A stretch of 64,000 bases of DNA, taken from positions 106,530,313 to 106,594,312 of the forward strand of contig NC_089225.1 in assembly GCF_963924675.1 (NCBI RefSeq), read 5' to 3'. Of the stretch, positions 23,201 through 38,200 are shown piece after piece. Within the stretch, counting starts at the first letter, position 1. Every line of letters begins with the position of its first letter. This stretch comes from Phocoena phocoena (lineage: Eukaryota; Chordata; Mammalia; Artiodactyla; Phocoenidae). Made by a program: the position numbers and the translations under genes. Under the pieces are notes generated by a model that was given only the letters and a program-made list of their open reading frames with translations, made no database searches and was not told the origin of the DNA.

Positions 23201-26200
23201 ACGTTCGAGTGTTTCTTTCTTTGTAGTGTGTTGATGTTTTTACTTGTTCTGTATGGTAGGTACACGGTTGCCATATTAAGACTTGTCTATAATACAAATA
23301 GATTACTCCCTTAGGAACTGTGCCATACCTTTTAAAGAGAATTTGAAAACTACTTTCCTTATACTTTTAGAAAGCACGGTTTATCTTACCATCCCTATTT
23401 TTAGGTAATTGGGGCATGGGCGTGGGGTGGAGTGGAATTTGTTCTTTCATTGCTGACAGCCCCATAGATCTGCATACATAATGACTGGTTACACACTCTG
23501 CCCACTGCATGCTATGTAAAGAAGGTATAGCTGCCTTGCTCAGCTTATCCTTGGTTCCCTTCATCACTGTGAATGCATGTGTTCACAGTGTTGAATAGCT
23601 ATATTCACTCATTTCATGAGAGCAGTAAGTTTGCTGGCATATTTAAGAGGGGGGAAGGGAATAGCCTTTTCATAGCATAGCCATTTAACAGTGACTCATA
23701 GTTACTAAACTTGTTTAGAGTAATCTTTGACACCAGAAGGTTATTAATAGGTTTTTTTTTTAGTCCATGATCTTTCAGCTTAGTATACTCAGACATTTTC
23801 TTCAGTGGAGAGACACATAAGTGTGTAGGATTTTTTTTTAATTTAGAAATTAATATGATAATAGAATTGGTCTCATTATTAAGTATTTGGCACCAGCAAT
23901 ATTTCTCAGTTTACTTTTAGATTCCATCTCACATCCTTTATCTTAATTTACTTTAAGAACTTCCTTTTTTTAATGAGATCATCTAATCCCTCTTTGAGAA
24001 TGAATTAATATTTAAGGCAGTAAAATAGATTGATATATATTTAGAGGACTTTGTTTAAAATGATTCTTTTGCTAAAGAGTGGGTATAGTGGGATAGGGAG
24101 GGTGGGAGGAGGGAGATGAAAGAGGGGAGAGATATGGGAACATATGTATATGTATAACTGATTCACTTTGTTATAAAGCAGAAATTAACACACCATTGTA
24201 AAGCAATTATACTCCAATAAAGATGTAAAAAAAAAAAGTGGGTATAAAGAAACTCAAAAAAAGAGAAGAATATATGACAAAATAATAAATGATTTAAGCC
24301 CCCTCCTCCTCAAAAAATCTGGGTTCTTTGAGGCATTTCTCAATAATAATAACTAGTTACGTGTAAATTATACATGTAAATTATAAGTTACGTGTAAATT
24401 ATACACTTGATTGTGTAAACTAATAGGGAACAGAAGCAAGGAAAATTCTGCTTAATCATTTCAAAATTGTTTCTAAAAAAGATGACTATAAAGAATGATT
24501 TGCATTTGAATTATGTTTCCTTATGCTGAGCTCCATTCTTACAGTAGTTAGCAGGACAGTTTTTTTTGCAAAAGATAACAATAAGAGTAATTACTGTCAT
24601 CACTTCCATTGTCATCTTTTGCAGAAGATTCCCAACTTGATTGAATCCATAGACATTTTAGTGCCCTTATATATATATGGGCAGATAGATGGACACGTGG
24701 ATCAAGTTTTGTCCCTGTTCTTAAGGAGTTTATAAGCTAGTAGAGGAAATAGGTATGTAAAACAATATAGTGTAGAGATACTTGGAGGTATGAGTGAAAT
24801 TCTATGGGAACCAAGAGGATAAAGCAGTTACTACCTCTGTCAGAGACGGGTACATTAGATAGCATTAGGTGACATTTGAAGTGGTTTAAAGGTGTTTGGC
24901 AGGCAGAGAGTGAGAGGGAACAGAATGTGAAACAGACTAAAGCATGGCATATCCAGAAAACAGTGACAAGTTTAGGGTGACTATAGGAGTTACTAGAGGA
25001 GAATGGTAGGAAGTGAAGCTAGAGATGTAGATTGTAGTAGATTGAAAAGTGCCTTATTTACCACCTAAAGATAGACTGAGGGAGCTGAAGAAATCTGCAG
25101 TTGTTGTTGTTGTCCTGCTTTGTTTTAAATCTTTATCGTTAGATAATTTTTAATTCACAGGAAGGTGCAAAAAAGTATACAGGGCGATCCCATGTACCTT
25201 ACACCCAGTTTCCCGCAATGTTAACATTTTACATAACTATATACAGTATCAAGACCAGGAAGTTGACGTTGGTGTAGTCCACAGGCCTTATTCACATTTC
25301 ACCAGCTTTACGGTTTTGTGAGTGTATGTGTGTAGCTCTGTGCAGTTTTATCACACGTGTAACCACTACCACAATCAAGATGCAGAGCTCTTCTATAACC
25401 GCAAGGCCCCCTCCTGCTATCCCATTATAGCCACATCCATCTCCTCTCCCCCATCTCTAACCCTTGCTGGCAACCACTAATCTGTTCTCCCAACCTATAA
25501 TTTTGTTATTTCAAGAATGTTTTGTAAATAGAATCCTATAGTATGTAACATTTTGAGATTGGCTTTTTTGCCCATTCACCTTAATTCCCCATATATCTGT
25601 GCAAGTAGTTGTGAATATCAATAATTACTTTTGATTGCTGAGTAGTATTCCATTCCATGAATGTACCATAGTGTGTACATAGGGTAAATGTTTAACCATT
25701 CACCCTTTGAAGGACATCTAGAGTGTTTCCAGTTTGGGCTATTACAAATAAAGCTACTATGAACATTTTCATACAGGTTTTGTGTGAGCATACGTTTTCC
25801 TTTCTGTAGGATAAATGCCCAAGAGTACAATTCTTGGGTAAGATCATGTTTAGTTTTTTTTTTTTTTGCAGTACGCAGGCCTGTCACTGCTGTGGCCTCT
25901 CCCGCTGCGGAGCACAGGCTCTGGACGCACAGGCTCAGCGGCCATGGCTCACGGGCCCATCCTCCCGGACCGGGGCATGAACCCGTGTCCCCTGCATCAG
26001 CAGGCGGACTCTCAACCACTGCACCACCAGGGAAACCCCATGTTTAGTTTTATAAGAAACCCACCAACCTCTTTCCCATTACATTCCCACTAGTAATGTT
26101 TCAAAGTCAGAAATGGGGTGAGATTGGAAGTGTTGTAAAGATAGACATAATGGCAAAAGATTAACTTGATAAGAGGACTCTGATGACAAGGAAAGCTTAA

Positions 26201-29200
26201 GGGTAAGGAGGAGAAGCAAGACGTGAGACTAGATTTCTGAGGGAGGATTGAAAGGATTTGATGGGTGTCCACATTTAACTTCAGGTTCACATATCCTTTG
26301 GCCTTTCCTTCTACCCACCAGATATTTTTCAGAGCATGAGTGAATAAACTGTGGCCCAGGTCAGCCCATTACTTGATTTTGTAAATAAAGTTCTGTTGGA
26401 ACACAGCCATACCCATTCATTGACACATGGTCTGTGGCTGTTTTCCTGCTGCAGTGGCAGAGTTGAGTAGTTGTGACAAAAACCGTATGACCCACAAAAA
26501 GAGAGCTACCTACATATCTAAAGAAACTTGATAAGATACTTCTTTTAAAATTTTATTTATTTATTTTTGACTGCGTTGCGTCTTGGTTGCAGCGTGCGGG
26601 CTTCTCATTGCAGTGGCTTCTCTTGTTGGGGAGCACAGGCTCTAGGCTCACAGGCTTCAGTAGATGTGGCATGTGGGCTCTAGAGCGCAGGCTCAGTAGT
26701 TGTGGTGCACGGGCTTAGTTGCTCTGCGGCATGTGGGATCTTCCCGGACCAGGGCTTGAACCCATATCCCATGCACTGGCAAGTGGGTTCTTAACCACTG
26801 CACCACCAGAGAAGTCCTGATAAGATACTCTTGATGAGATAGATTATAACAGGATTCTTATTTCATTAGAAATCGGGGGTGTGGTGTGCAAGGCAAGTGT
26901 TGTTCTGTGTTTGTTTTGCCTTGTTTTTTAAGGGTTTTTTTTTTTTACCCATTTTTAAAAATTGAAGTATAGTTAATTTACAATGTTGTGTTAGTTTCAG
27001 GTGTACAACAAAGTGATTCAGAAATATATATGTGTGTGTATATTCTTTTTCAGATTCTTTTCCATTATAGGTTATTACAAGGTATTGAACATAGTTCCCT
27101 GTAGTGTACAGTAGATCCTTGTTATTTATCTGTTTTATATATAGTAGTGTGTACGTGTTAATCCCAAACTCCCAACTTATTGCTCTTCCGTTCCCCACAC
27201 TGTCCCCTTTGGTGACCATTAAATTTGTTTTCTGTGTCCGTGAGTCTGTTTCTGTTTTGTAAATAAGTTCATTTATATCATTTTTTTAGATTCCACATAG
27301 AAGTGACATCGTATGATATTTGTCTTTCTCTGTCTTACTTCACTTAGTATGATAATCTCTAGGTCCATCCATGTTGCTGCAAATGGCATTATTTCATTCT
27401 TTTTTATGGCTGAGTAATATTCTTGTTTTGCTTTTAAACTTAATGTTCCACAAACGTGCAAAGGGTGCTCTGGAGAAGCAGGCAGGCCATGGTTTCAGGT
27501 GTTCTTTCTCCCTTTATCCACTTTTTCAATTTTACCTTATCCTTATTTGTATATTAGGGTTCTACACAAGATCTTTACTTTGAAAAATGATGGCAGCAGG
27601 ATTAGGAAGTGTGATTATCAGTGGCCCCCAAAAGCACTTAAAAACCACTGATTTCGATGACCTCTAACATCTCTTCAACACTTAAGATATTGTGATTCCA
27701 TACTGAGGCATCCCTTCAGACTTAACATATTCAACTCAAAAATTCATTTTCTCTGCCCCAGAATTGGTCTCTCTCTTCCTGACTGACTGGTTTAAGAAAT
27801 ATTGCCTTTCTGGCTCAAAACCTTAGAGTCATCAGATTCTTTCTCTTTACTTAAGTATCTTTTTGACGAAGTCCTGTTCGTTTGAAACCATTACGTGAGG
27901 GGAGAGGAGGCCGAAATTTGCAGCTTCTCCCTCTTTCCCTTTTTGTAAGCACTCTGTAGGTAATGTGGGAACGTGGTGTGTGGGTGCATATGTGTGTGCA
28001 AGAGATCTATGCTTCCTTCATTAAGCCTGATAGTCTTAATTGATTTCTATCTATATGAAGTGTTATGTTTTAGTAATATGTTCATTCCAAAACTTCAGAA
28101 AATTCAACAGAGTATAAAAGGCAAAATAAAGCTCATCCTAATTCCACTCCCACATGAAATGACTACTGTTAAGATAATGGGATATCCTCGCAGATTCTCA
28201 TGCATATTCTAGCTCTCTCCCTCTCTTTCTGGGGCCGGTAAGTTACTAAACACGAGGTCATGCTATTCTAGGTCCTGGTTTGTTTTTTAATTTTTTAAAA
28301 AAATTTTATTTTATTTATTTATTTTTGGCTGCGTTGTGTCTTCGTTGCTGCGTGTGGCTTTCTCTAGTTGTGGCGAGCGGGGGCTACTCTTTGTTGCGGT
28401 GTGCGGGCTTCTCATTGCGGTGGCTTCTCTTATTGCAGAGCTCTGGCTCTAGGCACGCGGGCTCAGTAGTTGTGGTGCACAGGCTTAGTTGCTCTGCAGC
28501 ATGTGGGACCTTCCTGGACCAGGGATCGCACCCGTGTCCCCTACATTGGCAGGTGGATTCCTAACCACTGTGCCACCAGCAAAGTCCCTGTTTTTTAATT
28601 TTAATGTTAACATCTTTGCATGTCAGTATAGATCTACTTAATTGTTTTTAAAGCTTGCCATAATCTTCCATTTTATGGGTACACCATGAGTTAACCAGTT
28701 CAGTGGGATAACTTTTAGTTCTGATCCTTTGCTATTGTAAATGACACTGCTTGTACTTAACATCTTTGTGTAATTATGTTTCCCCAGGGTAAATTCCCTA
28801 AACGTATAATGGGTGATTCAGAGGGACTGTACCTTTTAAGGCTTTTTGATACATTTTGCTAAATTGCCCTCCAATAAAGTTGTACGAATATATTTTTCCA
28901 CTACCAGTATATCTTCTAGAAGTCTTTGCCTCTAATAGGAGGGGAAAAGTGTTTCATCATTTTAAGTTAATATTACGATAAAGTAGAATATTTTCTTTTA
29001 AGGTTATTAGCCTTTTAATTTCTCAATTAGCCATATCTATACTTTAAGCGTTTTACTCTTGCTGTGTTTAAGTTGCTTTATATATTGGTAAGTTGGGCTT
29101 AACAAGTAACTTTATCTGTTAAAAATTGGGAGCCAAGGGGAGGGCAGACCCAGTGTTGTACTCCAGCAGATAAACCCTGTACCTCCATCTGTGATTAGAC

Positions 29201-32200
29201 ACCTCCCACCGTAAGGCCAGTTTGGGATCTACTGAGTAGTTGGGCCTTGTTGGGTCCAGAAGACGTGTGGGTGATAAGGGCCATGAGCACTTCAGGGATG
29301 TGGTCTGGAAGCATTAGCGGGTGAGTGAGTAGCTCCTCTGGTCTTCTAAAAATGTGTTTTTGTATCACTACTTGGTATCTCAGTGGTTGCCACTGATGAC
29401 GGTAAAATGGTACAGGGATGGTTACTGTGGAAACATTGGGTTTAAGGCAAGAGATTTAGTATGAAATCTGAATTCTTGGAAGTCTTGAAATAGGCCACTT
29501 GTACAAATGTTTGGCTTGCTAGTTGCTTTTTTTCCACCTCGTTGTATTTTTTTAAAGAGAAAACAGGCAGTGGGAAGTCTCACAGCCTTACTTCTAATTG
29601 GGGATATCATTATGGGCACGATGCTTAAAATTTTGAGGTAGTTACTTGTCTCCTCACCCTGGGAGGGGAAGAAGTATAGTTCTGATATTGTTACTAGTGA
29701 GGTGAGAGTAGTAGGTGTGAACTTTGGAATATTGGTTACTGCTTAAGTAGATCCTGTACCTTAAATTGTTTAATTTTTAAGTATTTTTAAAAGATCCTAA
29801 GTAGAAATAAAGTCGTTATCAACTGTTTGTGGAAGTCAGTGAGGCTTCATGGTACAAGATTAGTATGCCTGCCCCGCACCCTACCCCGGCCTTGACTCTG
29901 AGAAGCTCTGCCAAGCCTCAGACTCTTTCCTCCATGACTCTGCTCATCTGGGTGTCCCCAGACTCCCACTATATATGTGGCTGCTTTGTAGAATCATACA
30001 GGGTAAACCACTTCTCAGAAGCCGCAAGAAAACAATCAGGAACTTAAAATTCTGTGTCTCTCACCTAGACGAGTCAGCAGTGTGTGAGTTAGTGAGGCAC
30101 AGTTCACATCATTTTCCAGTCAAGTGAATGGGCTTATCGTGAGGGGGGTGCTTCTCTCACATGTTTCTCTTCATCACCATGTATTTATTAAAACAGTTGG
30201 CTACTGTTAGTAGACTGTACCCATGAAACATAATATAAGGCTTACTGGCCACATAAGTGTAGCATCTGTGTCTCAGAACACCATGTTCTACTGACAAAAT
30301 GTCCTAGACAATTCAGTTATTTAACAAAATCATGAAGTCAGACCGTGTGTAAATCACTGTCTCAGTCACATTGGAGGGAGGAGGGTGTAAAGAAGTGTAA
30401 GCAAGCCCTTTCCAAAGCCCTTGAATGTATGTTAGGGAAATGAGAGGTGCAGATGAGCACTGCAAGGCCAGGGGCTGAGACAAGGTAGCAGCTGCTGTGG
30501 CATCAGGAGGAGAATGGCAGGAGGGGGGAATGGGCTGTGAGAGGGGAGAGGAGTAGGGTGAGCATTTGGGGTCACTTGAGAAGAGACAAAGCCTCCAGGG
30601 CGAGAGAGTGAGAGTAGATGAGGGGGCAGAAGACAATTGGGAGAACCTTTATTTGGAATTTGAGATCTTAAGAAATGGAATAGATCCCACCAGGCGTCGG
30701 GCCCAGCAACCTTGCATGAGGCCACACAACTGGCAAAATTGCAAGGGGGGACTTGAGGCAAGGCCAGCCTCCTTTTCATGTAGGGGCCCTTTCCCCAGCA
30801 CACATATATAGAGCCATCAGCCTGGGGATTACGGAAGGCTGCCTCTTACCTGTGAAGTAGAAGCAAAATAAGAGGATTGATTAGCTTTTAAGACTGATAA
30901 AATGATTGCAAAAGAGTACCCTTCACCCTGCTTCCCCAGATGTTAACATTTTATGTAGCCACGGTGCAATGATCAAATCAGGAAGCTAACATTGATACAA
31001 TACTGTTGACTAATCCACAGACCTTTTTCAAATTTCCACAGTGTCTGCTAATGTCCTTTTTCTGGACCAAGATGCAGTTCAGGATCACACATTGCTTTTA
31101 GCTGTAACATCTACTTACTCTCCTTTAATCAGGAACAGTTTCTTTGTCTTTGACATCATGACCTTGACACTTTGGAAAAATACTGGCCACTTACTTTGTA
31201 GAATGTTCCTTAATTTGGGTTTGGCTGATGTTTCCTCATGATTCAATGCAGGTGATGCCTTTTTGGCAAGAAAGACCACAGAAGTGATGCCATGCCCTTT
31301 GCAGCGGGTCCTTTCAGGAGGCACACGAGGCCAGTAGTCTCAGTACCATTCATGATGATCACATGGTTAAGTGGTGTCTCTGTGTAAAAGTACTATTTTT
31401 CCTTTGTCATTTAGTAAGTCTCTTAGGGGAGTGAGCATCTTTGTTTAAAATTTCCCCAGGTGATTCTGGTGTATCTCCAGGGTCGAGACAGAGGATGGCA
31501 GAAATACATCAAGATGGATCAAAGAAGTCAAAGATGTTTTCACTAGGAAGTCTTATTTCCAAATGGGGGAGGTGAAGCTAGATGTTCAGATACGGAACAG
31601 AGAAAGAGAACTAAGTTCTGTTGTGGAAAGTGAAGCAGTTTTGAAGTATTTGCTGCTGGGAGTAACTGGTTGAAAAATCATTCCAGTTTGAAGGAATGTT
31701 TCTGGCTGGAGTGAAAGCAGTTGAACAGCATGAATTTTAGGGAACCAGGTGTGCACAGGTTCCATCACCTTCTCTACCCTGGGGGCTGAAGTAGAGAAAG
31801 TTTTCAGTAAAGGACACCCCACATTGTTTAGGGGAGCAGGAGACCTGGAGCTGTGAGCACGGGCAGCCCTGAAACTTTGTCTTAACAGGACAGGTCACGC
31901 GGTCCTTAGGGAGCCCGGTGGATTAGGTGTCATGATCTCAGCAGCTTGACCATGGCACAGTGTGTGAGGAGCTGTGTGAACAGCTTACTTAGTAGGTGTG
32001 AGGAGACAAGCAGGGGGGTGGCAGATAAGGAGGATGTGGCCAGAGAGGCAGAGAACGTGCTGACATAATGCAGGCTGGCCGGAGAGGGGGGACTGGGCAG
32101 GGTCACTAATGTGAATGCTGATGAAGGGGACCAAGTGAAATCTAAACAAGAACAGCCAAGTTTATTTACTCTGTATGTGGCGTCTTCATTCAGCACATTC

Positions 32201-35200
32201 TTGCTGCATCGCCTTTTCTGGTGAATCACTTAATTTCATAAGCATTTCTGATCATCTTTTAGTAATATTTGGTCATGTTTATTTCTTTTTCAAGCTTTTT
32301 AAAAATCAACTTGTAATTGTGTTCAACTTGTAATGGGGAACAGAACTCACACAAATGGTTGAAATATATATAAAATTAGAAGTTGTCAATTGGAATATGA
32401 ACTTGATTGCTCTCATGTATCAGGACTGTTAGTAAACAATAAAGTTGATTAATTTTAGTTTTTCTTTTATATCATGCTGCTGATTATCCTGTGTCGATGG
32501 TAACTAACCATGGAAATACCCAGGTTTGGAAGTCACTTGTCCCCAGTGCCATTCTCTACTTCTCAGTAGTTTGAGTAGCCTTTTACCTGTTAAGCCCAAT
32601 TCTAGCCTTTAGCTTTCTATCTGGCAGTGTTTGTGGCACTGGTTTTCAAGGCGTGGTTGGTCGGCCTATTTACGTGTGTAGACCTATACACAATACTTAG
32701 TTATTTGTTAGAAATCTTAAAAATTTAGGGGTGATGTGGGGGGAGGAGTGAAAGGAGGGAAACAGAAGCAGAAATTAGATAAGCCAATTGCTACCAACTT
32801 AGTAAACACTTTGATCTATTTCTCTCATTCCCTTTGTCATTTTGCTCTTAAAAAATTAAAATATGAACTGTAAAACATTCAAAAAAATCTGAAATACAGA
32901 AAGTGCAGAGTGAAAGTATTCTTCTTGCCCCTCCCCTTGCCCTGAGCATATTATACTCAGTTTGGTGTGTATCCTTCCAGACTGTTTTCTCTGAGGAAAC
33001 AGGGAGTTAGGTTCCTTGCTCACCACTGAAACTGTCAGGTAGATTCCCTCAACTTTTCTTGGTGAGGTGTTGCAGAGTGTCCTTCCTTCAGGTCCCTGGA
33101 TCTGCACTACTTTTTTAGAGGAATTCCTTGACTTTGTGGTGTGAGAACATCACATTTCCCTACATCCAGTGTTCATCTGGATTTTGTATCCCAGTGATCA
33201 CGTATACTCATGTTCAGCCACTCGTCGAGCATGAATGGAGCACCTGCACGCACTGGGCTACTAATGGAGCAGAAGGAAACAGACATTCATTAGAAATACA
33301 AGGAAAAGCAGAGTTATATACAGCTGTGAGAAACACTGTGAAGCAGTACCAGGTAGTAGGAGAATGTATGATAGAATTGACTTGGAAAGACTTCTCTGAG
33401 GAGGTGATCGTTGAACTGAGCAGTGAAGGAAGAGCGGGAGTTGGCCGGGAGGTGGGGCGGAATATGAGCACGAAGAGCATTGTGGGCATAGGCACCCACA
33501 TGTGCAGGGGCCCGAAAGGAGCCCAGTGTGACCAGAGCATTGGTGTATAGATAGTGGGGGAGGAATTGCAGTGCAGGGTGAGGTCAGAGAGGTAGGGTCA
33601 GACCATGCAGGGTTTTATGGGCCATGTTAAAAGGGAATTTTCTCCATCCTAAGAGCAATCGGTAATTGAAGCATTTTAAACACAAAGATTTAAGCATTTT
33701 AAGACAAAGGATTTAAGCACAAATCTTAATCACATTTGTGTTATGAAAAGATCATTCTAATTGTGATGTGGAAAATGGACTGTAGGGAATTCAAGGAAAC
33801 CAGTCAGTAGGCTCCTTAGTCATCCAGACAAGAGTTATGGGGACTTGGGTGGTGATGGTGGAATATAAATGGATGGATTTTGGAGACTTGGTGATGGATT
33901 AGATATCGGGGCAGGGTGAGGAAGAGGGAAGAGTCGAGGATGAATCCTAAGTTTCTGACACGTTAAAAGCATCAGTAGTGGCATCTCATTCCCAGAAATA
34001 GGGAACAAGGGAAGAACATAGGCTTTGGGGCAAGAGCATGAGTTCTGTTCTAGATGCATTAGGTTTGAGGTACCTTGAGACATCCAAGTAGAGACACTTC
34101 TAGCAGGTTGCTTAATATACTAGTAAGAGAACAGGATTAGAGATAGGAATCTGTGAGGCATCTGCATTGAGGTGTTCATTAAAGTTGTGTGTGTGGATGA
34201 GGTCACCTAGGGAGAGATGATAGAATGAGAAGAGGGCCCTGTACTCTGCCTGGAGGAATTCCCAATATTTAAATGGCCCACTCCAGGAGGATGAGCCAAA
34301 AAGGAGACAGAGGAGCAACCAGGGAGACAGGAAGAAAAAAAGTAGGGTGTTGGTAAGTCACAGAGGACAGGGAGGAGCGGTTTTAAAAGCAGAGCGTAGC
34401 CAACTTCAAATGCTGCCGAGAGCTCACGCGTGATGAAGGCTAGAAATTGTCTTTAATGGCAGGCAGGTCATTGGTGGCTGTCTGAAAGCTATAAAGTACT
34501 GGCTGTAGAAGCCTCACGGGATTGGGCTGAAGAGTGAATAGGAAAGAGATGTGGGCAGTAACAGACACAGGGAGGTGTTCTGAGAGGCTTAATTATGGCT
34601 GGCAGTAGCTGGGAGGGGGTTATGGAGTCAAAGGAGAGCTTGTTTAGTTTTGTTAGTGGGAATCTAATAGATCATATTTAAAATTGAGTTTGGAGGAATC
34701 AGGTAAGAGGGGAGTCGACTATATGAGGAGATAAGGTAACAGGATGAGATCCTGAGAAGGCAAGAGATGAGTGGAATCCAGAAGCAAGGAGGGTTAATAT
34801 AGGTAGGTGAGTATAATGGTTAGCAGAGGAGAGAATTCGGTGGTGTTTTCCTCCCCGCTCATAATGTAGGTGACAGTGTCATCTGCTGAAAGGGAAGAAG
34901 AGGGCTTTATGTTTGAATCCAGGGTGCCTTTCTTCTTAGAAGCACCATAAGTAGCTTTCTATTTCCTTGCTTCTCTCCTCCATTTTTTAAAAACAGCTTT
35001 TTTGAGATACAGCTGGCATATCATAGTTCACCCATCTAAAGTGTACAATTCAGTAGTTCGTAATTTATTCACCGATAATGTGCAACCACAAACAACACAA
35101 TCAATTTTTAAAATTCCATCTCCTCAAAAAGAAACCCCATACTTTAGCTATCACTTCCCTTCCCCCCAACATAGTGAGCATTTTGATCTTCATCTTTTGT

Positions 35201-38200
35201 TCATAGTGAGCACTTCTTCATCCTTTACTATCAGAAAGCATAGAGTATGGTCTGATCTCAGATTTTCAAAGCAGAGTATAAACTGAGACACATGAAGGGT
35301 TATTAAGAACCTCAAAACTTTGATCTAGTCAGAGAAGCAGACAGGGCTAAGGTCTATGACGTAGTAGGGTTACTGAGTAAATTCAGCAGATAATATATTC
35401 AGAAAACCTACTAAATGTCAGATACTTCCCTGTCAAAGAGAATCATCTCAAGAATAGAGATTAATAAAATGAAATTGTAAAGGCAACACATGTAATTAGA
35501 TTATAAGAGAACATTTACCGTTGATAAATGGTTTTTATCTCCTGGTCCAGAAAAAGTAGATTCTGGGGTACTTACAATTTATATATGGGATGACAACAAA
35601 CTGCTGTCAGAAATCTAAGACATTAACAGAATAGGGTAGTGACAGCAGACTCAGAGAGGTAAAGGGTCTGCTTACATTGACACTGAATAAGGTTTCATAA
35701 TGGGATTATTAGGAAGATACTTTGTAAGCATTTAGAAAGGAAAGCAGTAGTCAGTAGAAATCAGCATAGACTTAAGTAAAACGGTCGTACCAAATTAACT
35801 TTATTTCATTTCCTTATATTCAGGAAATGTGGAGGAAATAGTATATTCTTATTTTATCAGAGTATTTAACAAAAAGCCTTTCGAATATCATTTGGAAATA
35901 AGTGTATATGTAAGTGGCTGAGCAGCCATGCCCAAAGATTATTTATAGATCATTACTGAAAAGAGCATGATGATTCAAAGGCATAATGTTAGGCTCCATT
36001 CAGTTACTTCCTTTTCGGCATTTTGGTTAATGATTGAGGCCATGCGAGGCATACCTATCTATCAGATTTCAGATGATACAAATATGGGTACAATAGCTGG
36101 CATTTTGGATGTCCTTCAGAATTCAGAAATACCTCCACAGTGTTGAATGATGGGCTATTAATGAGATTAAATTAAATAGTGAGAAGAGTTAAAGCCATCA
36201 TTGCAGTGTTTATTCCGAAGATCTGGCTTTGAATGAATTATATGATATAATTGCAAAAATTCTTAAAGGTAGCCCTGAGCTACATTAAATTTGCAACATT
36301 TGCAGGGAAATGGTGGTCCGGTGTCCTGTGCATCATTCCATCTGGATAGAGTTCAAACATTAATCCTGTCTTTCTTAGGAGTATAGTTAAAGTAGCTGAG
36401 AGGAGGTTTTTCTGGAGAAGACTATTTAGGGAAGACAGGCAAGCTGTTTTCAATGAGGAGCCTTTATGTGGAAGAGAAGTTAAGATACTACCTTATCTGC
36501 AGTGCAGACCCAGGACCAGCCGACACTATAGTGAGGCAATGTTCGTTTCACTATGAAATTTTGTAACAGCTGTCTGATTCTGAAGTCTGCTAATCCTGCA
36601 TTACTGGACACTGGAAATATTTAAGGTGAAGCAATGTGGTCATTTGGTAAGAAGATTTAGAAGGTTGTAGAAGGGAATACCGTGGACCTAGATGATTCTT
36701 TAGGTACCATTAAAGGCTGATGTCCTCTGAATCTGTGCTAAGTAATCTTCCTGAAGTAATTTCTGGTCATAAATATTTCCGTTTATTTAGCTTTTTACAG
36801 CCTTTATGTTTTTCACACATCTTTAGTATTCTACTTTGTTGGCTTATTAGCTATAACTCTTTTGGTTTTTTTAGTGGTTCTTTTAGGACTTACAGTGTAT
36901 GCCTTTTGTGGTTTGTCTTCAAGAAATATATTATACTGCTTCATGTATAAAAACCTTAACACTGCCCCCCCTTGGAGCTATTGTTGCCACATATTCTTGT
37001 TCTACATATGGCATAACCCCAAAATACAGTTATTTATGCTTTAAACAGACAGTTGTCTTTTAGAGACTTTTTTTTAATAATGGAAAAATCGTTTCCATTT
37101 ATCCACATTTCTGTCTCCGGTGCTCTTCATTCTTTTCTGTATACACAGATTTTCATCTTGAATCTCCTCCTGTAGGACTTCATTAAACGTTTCCTATAGT
37201 GCAGGTCTGCTGGTGACAAAATCTTCCAGCTTTTCTGTGTCTTAAAAATTCTTATTTCACCTTCATTTTTGTATAATATTTTTACTAGGTATAGAATTCT
37301 ACAATGGCAGTTTAGTTTTGTTTTTCCCCCAGAATTTTAATGATGTTCCTCCACTATCTTTTGACTTGCATCATTTCTGTCAAGAAGTCTGTTATTTTTT
37401 GATTCTTTGTCTGTAATGTTTTTCCCCCCACTGGTTGCTTTTAGGATTTTCTCTTCACTGAATTTAAGCAATTTGATTATTCTATGGCTTGGCATAGTTT
37501 TCTTCCTGTTTCTTGTGCTTGGGATTTTTTTTGAACTTCCTGGCTCCATGGGATTACAGTTTTCATCAAATTTGGAAAATTTTCAGCTATTATGTCTTCA
37601 CATATTTTGTCTGTCCTTCCCCCTCCTTTGGGGACTGCAGTTACACATGTATCAGACTGCTTACAGTCATCCTGTAGCTCACTGCTGTGCTGTCTTTTTT
37701 CTCCCTCTCTTTGTGTTTCATTTTGAATAGCTTTCATTGCTCTGTCATCATATTTACTAACCATTTCTTCTGCACTGTCTGCTCTGCTATTGATCCCATC
37801 CAGTGTAATTTTTATTTCAGAAATTTTAGTTTTTTTTTTTAAGTGTTTGATTTTGGTGGGGTTTTTTTTACGTCTTCCATACCTTTACTTAACATGCTCG
37901 TTTTTTCCCTGAATGTACTGACTGTAGTTATAGTAACTTTTAATGTCCTTGTTTGATTTCTACCATCTGCCACTACCACTACCACTTTGCAGGGCTGTTA
38001 CTGTTGACTGTTTTTCCTCCTCATTATTGGTTGTATTTTCCAGTTTTGATTCTTTCCAGGCTTGCTTTTAAGCTTTTTGGAGAGCAGAGTTTAGTCCAGG
38101 GCTAATTTTTTATAACAGCAGAGACAAAACCCTTTGAGAGCTCTGCTTTATGCCTGTGAATATGAGGTTTTCCATCAGGTTGATGGGAGCCTTGCGTGAG

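Noticed and set aside
30313..30803. Minus-strand frames of 107 and 123 codons
   Set aside because: Proline- and serine-rich low-complexity readings of a purine-rich stretch. No recognisable domain.
33128..33550. 140-codon + strand frame and 108-codon minus frame
   Set aside because: They lie at the start of the old G-rich repeat (33195-34700), shared with other copies in the window, and are open on both strands.
37407..37764. 107-codon + strand frame
   Set aside because: It is the complement of an antisense L1-type ORF1 relic; the informative reading is on the minus strand.
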